Shown here piece after piece: positions 58,257 to 64,000 of a stretch of DNA of 64,000 nucleotides. Source of the DNA: Pseudomonas sp. LB-090624 (GTDB lineage Bacteria > Pseudomonadota > Gammaproteobacteria > Pseudomonadales > Pseudomonadaceae); the NCBI RefSeq assembly GCF_003205205.1, contig NZ_QJRL01000013.1:1-64000 (forward strand), written 5' to 3'. The notes beneath the pieces are model-generated. The model was not told the origin of the DNA, searched no databases, and saw nothing but the letters and a program-made list of their open reading frames with translations. Made by a program: the position numbers and the translations under genes. Each line of letters starts with the position of its first letter. The first letter of the stretch is position 1.

Positions 58257-58686
58257 GCAGTTTCACCTGCACACGCCAGCGCCCCGCGTCCTCTGCACCC
58301 GACCACTCGCCGTGCAGGGGGCGCGCCGCCACCACCGTCAGCAACAAGCCTTCCTTACTGTTCTGCACCCGCCAGCTCACCGGCTTGCCCTGGAGGCTCA
58401 ATTGCCCCTGCTGGGCCTTGCCCTGGGCCTGGAACAGCAGCGCCACCGTCCCTTCTACGTTCTCGCCGTGCAGCTTGGGCTCTTCGTTGAACCACAGCTC
58501 AAGGCCTTCCTGCACCACCTGCACCTGCTGCAACTCGCGCACGTCTGGCGTGGTCAGGCGGCCAATCATCAGCCCCACCATCACACCGACGATTGCCAGC
58601 GAAAGCATCATTCGCGGCATCGCCTTCGAACGCACGTCCGGTTCGGGGGTAGAATGCCCGTCATCTTCACGCTTGGAGCCGTGCAT
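58249..58686 (-). CDS. Hypothetical single-pass membrane protein
   Basis: This 145 aa protein has a short hydrophilic N-terminus, one membrane helix (about residues 25-43, MPRMMLSLAIVGVMVGLMIG), and a beta-rich domain of about 100 residues (LELWFNEEPKLHGENVEGTVALLFQAQG...GRWRVQVKLHE), probably periplasmic. I do not recognise a named family; homologues are conserved beside trmL in pseudomonads. Its ATG (58684-58686) and the trmL ATG (58685-58687) share CATG and are read divergently. AAAGGA lies upstream. Its 3' end overlaps the end of the NrsZ-type RNA in antisense. Confidence 0.8.
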   Translation of the reverse strand: MHGSKREDDGHSTPEPDVRSKAMPRMMLSLAIVGVMVGLMIGRLTTPDVRELQQVQVVQEGLELWFNEEPKLHGENVEGTVALLFQAQGKAQQGQLSLQGKPVSWRVQNSKEGLLLTVVAARPLHGEWSGAEDAGRWRVQVKLHE

Positions 58687-59146
58687 GTTTCACGTCATCC
58701 TTTTTCAACCAGAGATTCCGCCGAATACCGGCAATATTATTCGCCTGTGCGCCAACAGCGGCTGCCACCTGCACCTGATCGAACCCATCAGCTTCGAACT
58801 GGATGACAAGCGCCTGCGCCGTGCGGGGCTGGATTACCACGAGTATGCCACGCTCAAGCGCCACGAGAGCCTGGCCGCATGCCTGGAAAGCCTGGGCAAC
58901 CCAAGGCTGTTCGCCTTTACCACCAAGGGCTCGCACCCGTTCCATGAGGTGGCCTACCAGCCGGGCGATGCGTTTCTGTTCGGGCCGGAGAGCCGCGGTT
59001 TGCCGGTCGAGGTGCTGGACAGCCTGCCCGCCGAGCAACGCCTGCGCCTGCCGATGCGGCCCGGGTGCCGCAGCCTGAATCTGTCCAATACCGTAGCGGT
59101 GACGGTATACGAGGCGTGGCGGCAGAACGGGTTTGCCGGGAGTTGA
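58685..59146 (+). CDS. trmL: TrmL, tRNA (cytidine34/uridine34-2'-O) methyltransferase
   Basis: TrmL 2'-O-methylates the wobble base of leucine tRNAs. The 153 aa SPOUT protein has MFHVILFQPEIPPNTGNIIR at its start, the motif 2 region LFGPESRGLP near residues 98-107 and the knot motif SLNLSNTVAVTVYEAWRQ near residues 129-146. GGAG precedes the ATG at 58685. The frame is open for 180 codons upstream through the small RNA, but that part is not coding. A terminator follows. Confidence 0.95.
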   Translation: MFHVILFQPEIPPNTGNIIRLCANSGCHLHLIEPISFELDDKRLRRAGLDYHEYATLKRHESLAACLESLGNPRLFAFTTKGSHPFHEVAYQPGDAFLFGPESRGLPVEVLDSLPAEQRLRLPMRPGCRSLNLSNTVAVTVYEAWRQNGFAGS

Positions 59147-59170
59147 TGCACTGGCCGGAACAGGCAATAA

Positions 59171-59194
59171 AAAAGCGCCCCGAGAGGCGCTTTT
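59171..59194. terminator. Bidirectional terminator between trmL and secB
   Basis: AAAAGCGCC at 59171-59179 and GGCGCTTTT at 59186-59194 form a stem around CCGAGA between the convergent trmL and secB. Confidence 0.92.
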
Positions 59195-59209
59195 CTGATA
59201 CCGGTGCGA

Positions 59210-59695
59210 TTACTGAACGGTCGGCGCTTCGCCGGCTTCCTGCATGCGCTGCATTTCTTGCGCGTACAGGGCGTCGAAGTTGACCGGGGACAGCATCAGC
59301 GCCGGGAACGAACCGCGGGTCACCAGGCTGTCCAGGGTCTCACGGGCGTACGGGAACAGGATGTTCGGGCAGAACGCACCCAGGGTGTGGCTCATCGAAG
59401 CCGCATCGAGGTTGGCGATCAGGAAGATACCAGCCTGCTGCACTTCAGCGATGAATGCCACTTCGTCGCCGTTCTTGACGGTAACCGACAGGGTCAGCAC
59501 CACCTCGTGGAAGTTACCTTCCAGGGCCTTTTGCTTGGTGTTCAGGTCCAGGGCAACGCTCGGCTCCCACGTCTGACGGAAGATCTGCGGGCTTTTCGGG
59601 GCTTCGAACGACAGGTCGCGCACGTAGATGCGCTGCAGGGAGAACTGAGGGCTGTTGTCTTCTGCAGCAGCGCCGTTGGTCTGTTGGTCAGTCAT
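59210..59695 (-). CDS. secB: SecB, protein-export chaperone
   Basis: SecB keeps precursor proteins unfolded and delivers them to SecA. The 161 aa protein has the family start with [22 protein letters not shown] near residues 18-39, [12 protein letters not shown] and [37 protein letters not shown], all typical of SecB. It is the last gene of the minus-strand set rhodanese-grxC-secB, the same order as in enterobacteria (yibN-grxC-secB). Confidence 0.98.
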   Translation of the reverse strand: MTDQQTNGAAAEDNSPQFSLQRIYVRDLSFEAPKSPQIFRQTWEPSVALDLNTKQKALEGNFHEVVLTLSVTVKNGDEVAFIAEVQQAGIFLIANLDAASMSHTLGAFCPNILFPYARETLDSLVTRGSFPALMLSPVNFDALYAQEMQRMQEAGEAPTVQ

Positions 59696-59734
59696 GGCAG
59701 ATCCTTATCCTAATGTTTTTGAATGCAGTGCAAA

Positions 59735-59989
59735 TCAGGCCGCCAGCAGCGCGTCGAGCTTGCCGGCACGCTCCAGGGCATAGAGGTCATCGCATCCACC
59801 GACATGGGTGCTGCCGATCCAGATCTGCGGCACCGATGTACGGCCGGCCTTCTGGCTCATCTCGGCGCGAACCTGCGGTTTGCCGTCGACCTTGATTTCC
59901 TCAAAGGCCACGCCCTTGCTCTCGAGCAGGTACTTGGCGCGCATGCAGTAGGGGCAGTAGTCGCTGGAATAGACGATGACGGGCTTCAT
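59735..59989 (-). CDS. grxC: GrxC, glutaredoxin 3
   Basis: GrxC reduces disulfides and glutathione adducts in the cytoplasm. The 84 aa protein carries the dithiol active site Cys12-Pro-Tyr-Cys15, the SVPQIWIG cis-proline segment near residues 52-59 and the GGCDDLYAL glutathione site. It lies one base after the rhodanese gene and 39 bases before secB. Confidence 0.98.
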   Translation of the reverse strand: MKPVIVYSSDYCPYCMRAKYLLESKGVAFEEIKVDGKPQVRAEMSQKAGRTSVPQIWIGSTHVGGCDDLYALERAGKLDALLAA

Positions 59990-59990
59990 A

Positions 59991-60404
59991 TCACTTCACC
60001 AGGGGCAGGTTATCGGCTTTCCAGCTGGAAACGCCACCGCTCAGTTTGGCGGCGTTGTAACCAGCCTTGAGCAGCTCGCGGCAAATGGTGCCGGACTGCT
60101 GGCCCATGGCGTCGACGACGATCAGGGTCTTCTCTTTGTGCTTGTCCAGCTCGGTCATGCGGTTGGCCAGCTTGTCCTGCGGGATGTTCACCGCACCGAC
60201 GATGTGGCCGGCGGAGTACTCCTTGGCCGGGCGGATGTCGATCACCAGCGCCTTCTCGGCATTGACCAAGGCAGTCAGCTGGCCATTGCTCAGGCTCTGG
60301 CCGCCACGGCGGATTTCATTGATGAGCAGCAAGACCAACAGAATGAAGAAGATCGCAACCAGGATGTAGTGATCTGTCGCGAATTGAATCAGGTGAGCAA
60401 CCAT
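59991..60404 (-). CDS. YibN-like membrane-anchored rhodanese domain protein
   Basis: This 137 aa protein has one N-terminal membrane helix (about residues 13-28, ILVAIFFILLVLLLI) and a cytoplasmic rhodanese domain (ALVIDIRPAKEYSAGHIVGAVNIPQ). The position of the catalytic cysteine reads LIVVDAMGQQSG, with Asp instead of Cys, so sulfur transfer is unlikely by this site; the E. coli homologue YibN has the same Asp. A different Cys lies eight residues on (GTICREL). MVAHLIQFATDHY at 60404 is the likely start. It heads the set with grxC and secB. Confidence 0.9.
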   Translation of the reverse strand: MVAHLIQFATDHYILVAIFFILLVLLLINEIRRGGQSLSNGQLTALVNAEKALVIDIRPAKEYSAGHIVGAVNIPQDKLANRMTELDKHKEKTLIVVDAMGQQSGTICRELLKAGYNAAKLSGGVSSWKADNLPLVK

Positions 60405-60611
60405 CAGCGGTGTTCCAGGCGATTGAAAATGCCGGCCAGTATACACAGCCCCTTGGTGCCACCAAAGCCCGGCTGGCCGGCCACAAAGCCAGCTTCATGT
60501 TGATGCCGCAGGCACGCCGGTCGGGGGAATGGGACGATTATTCGCCGCAGGTGGCGTATTTGCCCTAAAATGCGTGTCTTTATCATCTTTGAACAACCGT
60601 GAGTTTGATTG

Positions 60612-62147
60612 ATGACGAGCACGCCCAAACCCCTGGTCCTGGTTATCCTGGATGGCTTCGGCCACAGCGAAATCCCCGAACACAACGCCATCTTTGCCGC
60701 CAAGACACCGGTCTACGATCGCCTGCGCGCTACCCAGCCGCACGGCCTCATTTCCGGTTCAGGCATGGATGTCGGCCTGCCGGACGGGCAGATGGGCAAC
60801 TCTGAAGTCGGTCACATGAACCTCGGTGCAGGCCGCGTCGTCTACCAGGACTTCACCCGGGTGACCAAGGCCATCCGCGACGGCGAGTTCTTCCAGAACC
60901 CGGTGCTGACCGGCGCTGTGGACAAGGCCGTAGGTGCAGGCAAGGCTGTGCACATCCTTGGCCTGCTGTCCGACGGCGGCGTACACAGCCACCAGGATCA
61001 CCTGGTGGCCATGGCCGAACTGGCCGCCCAGCGCGGTGCCGAGAAAATCTACCTGCATGCCTTCCTCGATGGCCGCGATACCCCGCCACGCAGCGCGCAG
61101 TCGTCCATCGAACTGCTCGACGACACCTTCGCCAGGCTGGGCAAGGGCCGCATCGCCAGCTTGATCGGCCGCTACTACGCCATGGACCGCGACAACCGCT
61201 GGGACCGCGTCAGCGCCGCCTATAACCTGATTGTCGACAGTGCTGCCGAATACACCGCCGACACCGCCCTGGCCGGCCTGGAAGCAGCCTACGCCCGTGA
61301 CGAGAGCGACGAATTCGTCAAAGCCACACGCATTGGCGAAGCGGCCAAGGTGGAGGACGGCGACGCCGTGGTGTTCATGAACTTCCGCGCCGACCGCGCC
61401 CGCGAGCTTTCGCGTGCATTCGTCGAGCCGGACTTCAGCGAGTTCAGCCGCGCGCGCCTGCCCAAGATGGCGGCCTACATCGGCCTGACCCAGTACTCGG
61501 CTAAAATTGCAGCGCCGGCAGCCTTTGCCCCGTCCAGCCTGAACAACGTGCTGGGCGAGTATCTGGCAAAGCACGGCAAGACCCAGCTGCGCATCGCCGA
61601 AACCGAGAAGTACGCCCACGTTACTTTCTTCTTCTCTGGCGGCCGCGAAGAACCCTTCGAAGGCGAAGAGCGCATCCTGATCCCGTCGCCAAAGGTCGCC
61701 ACCTACGACCTGCAGCCGGAAATGAACGCCCCGCAAGTGACCGACCGCATCGTTGAAGCCATCGAGCAACAGCGTTTCGACGTGATTGTGGTCAATTATG
61801 CCAACGGCGACATGGTCGGCCACACTGGCGTGTTCGAAGCTGCAGTGAAAGCCGTGGAAGCCCTGGACACCTGCGTCGGCCGCATTGTCGAGGCGCTGGG
61901 CAAGGTCGGCGGCGAAGCGCTGATCACCGCTGACCACGGCAACGTCGAGCAGATGGAAGACGAGTGCACCGGCCAGGCGCACACCGCGCATACCACCGAG
62001 CCGGTACCGTTCATCTATGTGGGCAAGCGCAATCTCAAAGTGCGTGATGGCGGCGTACTTGCTGACGTGGCGCCGACCATGCTGAAGCTGCTGGGGCTGG
62101 AAAAGCCGGTTGAAATGACCGGCACCTCGATTCTGGTCGACGCCTGA
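60612..62147 (+). CDS. gpmI: GpmI, cofactor-independent phosphoglycerate mutase
   Basis: GpmI interconverts 3- and 2-phosphoglycerate with manganese and a phosphoserine intermediate. The 511 aa enzyme has [11 protein letters not shown] near residues 9-19, the phosphorylated serine in [14 protein letters not shown] near residues 57-70, and the metal residues of [12 protein letters not shown] and [11 protein letters not shown]. The ATG at 60612 is preferred over the TTG just before it; the ribosome site is weak. A hairpin and a T-rich terminator follow. It is divergent from the rhodanese gene. Confidence 0.97.
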   Translation: MTSTPKPLVLVILDGFGHSEIPEHNAIFAAKTPVYDRLRATQPHGLISGSGMDVGLPDGQMGNSEVGHMNLGAGRVVYQDFTRVTKAIRDGEFFQNPVLTGAVDKAVGAGKAVHILGLLSDGGVHSHQDHLVAMAELAAQRGAEKIYLHAFLDGRDTPPRSAQSSIELLDDTFARLGKGRIASLIGRYYAMDRDNRWDRVSAAYNLIVDSAAEYTADTALAGLEAAYARDESDEFVKATRIGEAAKVEDGDAVVFMNFRADRARELSRAFVEPDFSEFSRARLPKMAAYIGLTQYSAKIAAPAAFAPSSLNNVLGEYLAKHGKTQLRIAETEKYAHVTFFFSGGREEPFEGEERILIPSPKVATYDLQPEMNAPQVTDRIVEAIEQQRFDVIVVNYANGDMVGHTGVFEAAVKAVEALDTCVGRIVEALGKVGGEALITADHGNVEQMEDECTGQAHTAHTTEPVPFIYVGKRNLKVRDGGVLADVAPTMLKLLGLEKPVEMTGTSILVDA

Positions 62148-62156
62148 ATGTCGAAA

Positions 62157-62175
62157 GGGGCTGCGTTGCAGCCCC
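62157..62175 (+). terminator. Hairpin after gpmI
   Basis: GGGGCTGC-GTT-GCAGCCCC is a perfect 8-bp stem ten bases after the gpmI stop, the same motif as after hutF. It lacks a T-run, but a fuller terminator follows. Confidence 0.5.
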
Positions 62176-62196
62176 AATTGCACATGAATTCCAGAC

Positions 62197-62233
62197 AAAC
62201 GCCCCCCTGCATCCGCAGCGAGGCGTTTTTTTT
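62197..62233 (+). terminator. Intrinsic terminator after gpmI
   Basis: AAACGCC at 62197-62203 and GGCGTTT at 62222-62228 pair, with an inner CTGC/GCAG pairing, followed by eight T in all. It separates gpmI from envC. Confidence 0.85.
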
Positions 62234-62287
62234 GCCTGCCCAGGCGGGCATACTAGGCTAGTCTCCATCCTTGGTACGCCAAACCCC

Positions 62288-63604
62288 ATGCTTCGCGCCC
62301 TGATCCTCCTAGCCCTGTCTTGCCTGCTCAGCCCGGCCTTCGCCGATGAGCGTGCGCAGACCCAGCAGCAACTGGACGCCACCCGCCAGGACATTGCCGA
62401 GCTCAAGAAGACGCTGGGCAAGCTCCAGGAAGAAAAGGCCGGTGTGCAAAAGGACCTCAAAGCCACCGAGACCGACATCGGCAACCTCGAAAAGCAGGTA
62501 GAGGGGCTGCAGCAAGAACTAAAAAAGACCGAGGGCGAGCTGGAGCGCCTTGATACCGAGAAAAAAAAACTCCAGAGCGCCCGCGTTGAACAACAGCGAC
62601 TGATCGCCATCCAGGCCCGTTCGGCCTACCAGAACAACGGCCGCGAGGAATACCTCAAGCTGCTGCTCAACCAGCAGAACCCTGAAAAATTCGCCCGCAC
62701 CCTCACCTACTACGACTACCTGAGCAAGGCGCGCCTGGAACAACTGCGCACCTTTAACGAGACCTTGCGCCAACTGGCCAACGTCGAGCAGGAGATTTCC
62801 AGCCAGCAAGAACAGCTGCTCGCCCAACGCGCCGACCTCGACAGCCGCCGCCAGGAGCTGGAAACCGAACGCGGCAAGCGCCAGCAGGTCCTGGCCAAGC
62901 TCAACAGCGATGTGAAGGACCGCGACCAGAAGCTGCAGGCCCGCGAGCAGGACCAGGCCGACCTGGCCAAAGTGCTCAAGACCATCGAGGAAACCCTGGC
63001 GCGCCAGGCACGCGAAGCTGAAGAAGCACGCAAGAAGGCCTTGCTGGCCCGGCAAGAGGCAGAAAAACGCCGTCAGCAGGAAGCCCTGGCCGCTGCCGCT
63101 GCCCGCGAGCAGGCCCGTGAGCCCGCCGAGCCTGTGGAACCGCCGAAAAAGGCCCGCACTACCCTCGGGCCGATGGTTTCCAGCGACGGCGCCAACTACG
63201 GCGGCGCTTTTTCTGCTGCACGGGGCAAACTTCCATGGCCGGTCAATGGTCGATTGTTGGCACGCTTCGGCGATGCGCGCGGCAGCGATGCCCGGGCCAA
63301 GTGGGACGGGGTGATGATCAGCGCCAACCCTGGTACGCAGGTTCGAGCAGTACACGGCGGGCGCGTGGTGTTCGCCGACTGGTTGCGCGGTGCCGGGCTT
63401 CTCGTCATTCTCGACCATGGCAACGGTTACCTGAGCCTGTACGGCCACAACCAGAGCCTGCTCAAGAGCGCCGGTGATATCGTCAAGGCCGGTGATGCCA
63501 TTTCCACCGTTGGCGACAGCGGTGGCCAGGACGCGGCAGGCTTGTACTTCGCCATTCGCCAGCAGGGCCGGCCGACCGACCCTTCCCAGTGGTGCCGAGG
63601 CTAA
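62288..63604 (+). CDS. envC: EnvC-like murein hydrolase activator (degenerate LytM domain)
   Basis: EnvC is a periplasmic factor that activates amidases for daughter-cell separation. The 438 aa protein has a signal peptide (residues 1-20, ends AFA), two long coiled-coil stretches (about 25-115 and 160-285), and a C-terminal LytM/M23 domain (about 315-435). The M23 metal ligands are degenerate: the first His-x(3)-Asp site reads RAKWDGVMI and the last site LYFAIRQQG lacks the usual H. Only YGHNQS keeps one His. This matches EnvC, which activates rather than cuts. It precedes ctpA in the same direction, as in other pseudomonads. Confidence 0.92.
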   Translation: MLRALILLALSCLLSPAFADERAQTQQQLDATRQDIAELKKTLGKLQEEKAGVQKDLKATETDIGNLEKQVEGLQQELKKTEGELERLDTEKKKLQSARVEQQRLIAIQARSAYQNNGREEYLKLLLNQQNPEKFARTLTYYDYLSKARLEQLRTFNETLRQLANVEQEISSQQEQLLAQRADLDSRRQELETERGKRQQVLAKLNSDVKDRDQKLQAREQDQADLAKVLKTIEETLARQAREAEEARKKALLARQEAEKRRQQEALAAAAAREQAREPAEPVEPPKKARTTLGPMVSSDGANYGGAFSAARGKLPWPVNGRLLARFGDARGSDARAKWDGVMISANPGTQVRAVHGGRVVFADWLRGAGLLVILDHGNGYLSLYGHNQSLLKSAGDIVKAGDAISTVGDSGGQDAAGLYFAIRQQGRPTDPSQWCRG

Positions 63605-63682
63605 TCAAATTTCTACGGCGTAGCCTGAATGCTGCGCCGCTGCTCCCCAGGGAGCTATTACAGGATCAGGAGTTCGTTCGAC

Positions 63683-64000
63683 ATGCTGCACTCGCCTCGC
63701 CTCACCCAGCTGGCCCTGTCCATCGCCCTGGCGGTCGGCGCGCCCCTGGCCACAGCCGCAGAGCCGGCCAAGCCAGCCGCAGTACCCGCCACCGAGGTGA
63801 CCGCCAAGGCGCCGCTGCCGCTGGAAGAACTGCGCACCTTCGCCGAGGTCATGGACCGCATCAAGGCCGCTTACGTCGAGCCGGTGGACGACAAGACCCT
63901 GCTGGAAAACGCCATCAAGGGCATGCTCAGCAACCTCGACCCGCACTCCGCCTACCTCGGCCCTGAGGACTTCCAGGAGCTGCAGGAAAGCACCAGCGGC
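63683..64000 (+). CDS. ctpA: CtpA-type carboxy-terminal processing protease, 5' part
   Basis: Only the first 106 codons lie in the window. The start MLHSPRLTQLALSIALAVGAPLATA is a signal peptide cleaved near residue 25-26. The mature start LPLEELRTFAEVMDRIKAAYVEPVDDKTLLENAIKGMLSNLDPHSAYLGPEDF is the N-terminal helical region of peptidase family S41, before the PDZ domain. GGAG lies 10 bases upstream. The family degrades cell-wall hydrolases in the periplasm; the neighbouring envC fits that role. Confidence 0.9.
   Translation, partial: MLHSPRLTQLALSIALAVGAPLATAAEPAKPAAVPATEVTAKAPLPLEELRTFAEVMDRIKAAYVEPVDDKTLLENAIKGMLSNLDPHSAYLGPEDFQELQESTSG

Noticed and set aside
58145..58684. N-terminal extension of trmL by 180 codons through the small RNA
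   Set aside because: The extension has no conserved domain and crosses the tandem repeats and antisense of the membrane protein gene. The conserved TrmL start is at 58685 with GGAG upstream.
1..64000. tRNA, rRNA, riboswitch, prophage, insertion sequence, origin of replication
   Set aside because: I saw no cloverleaf-like gene, transposase, integrase, phage structural gene, DnaA-box cluster or known riboswitch motif. Short or degenerate elements could be missed by eye.

Overview
The window is chromosomal DNA of a Pseudomonas of the P. putida group. The evidence is the GC-rich coding sequence, many 'gcgggcttgcccgcgaag'-type REP palindromes, the medium-chain PHA cluster phaC1-phaZ-phaC2-phaD / phaF-phaI, the complete five-step hut cluster and the order glnA-ntrB-nrsZ-ntrC neighbourhood as seen in pseudomonads. 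No rRNA, tRNA, CRISPR array, prophage or insertion sequence was seen. Most of the window is ordinary core chromosome.

Layout. 1-2.6 kb: hslV-hslU protease and a DUF971 protein. 2.6-9.2 kb: the PHA cluster, with phaC1ZC2D on the plus strand and phaFI on the minus strand; both promoters carry the same TTTAGA-N8-YCTAAR inverted repeat, a candidate PhaD operator. 9.3-14 kb: one very large (1564 aa) DUF6543/dermonecrotic-toxin-like gene, the clearest accessory gene here, lying between phaI and a small PHA-granule-region gene. 14.4-20.4 kb: a tightly overlapping run ubiE-ubiJ-ubiB, hisI-hisE, tatABC, rsmE. 20.4-24.2 kb: two tandem chemoreceptors, each with a FliA-type promoter. 24.3-26.9 kb: a polar amino acid ABC transporter. 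27.1-31.4 kb: opgGH for osmoregulated periplasmic glucans. 31.7-33.1 kb: dtd and pip.

33.3-43.4 kb is the histidine utilisation locus: hutU-hutH-hutT-hutI-hutG and hutC-hutD on the minus strand, hutF divergent on the plus strand, with HutC-type palindromes in front of hutU and hutF. Histidine goes through urocanate, imidazolonepropionate, formiminoglutamate and formylglutamate to glutamate. 43.5-52.9 kb holds two small lipoproteins, fbp and a DUF924 gene, glgP, a YkgJ-type protein, typA and thiI. 53.1-58.3 kb is the nitrogen-control block: glnA with a sigma-54 promoter and two NtrC sites, ntrB-ntrC, and downstream a sigma-54 promoter in front of three 61-64 nt tandem repeats that I read as the nitrogen-regulated small RNA NrsZ. 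58.2-64 kb: a small membrane protein, trmL, secB, grxC, a YibN-like rhodanese, gpmI, envC and the start of ctpA.

Points that deserve attention are the NrsZ-type RNA, the orphan giant DUF6543 protein, and a pair of about 95% identical elements (221 and 257 bp) at 40.4 and 53.1 kb that are each nearly complete giant palindromes. Nine genes appear to use GTG or TTG starts.
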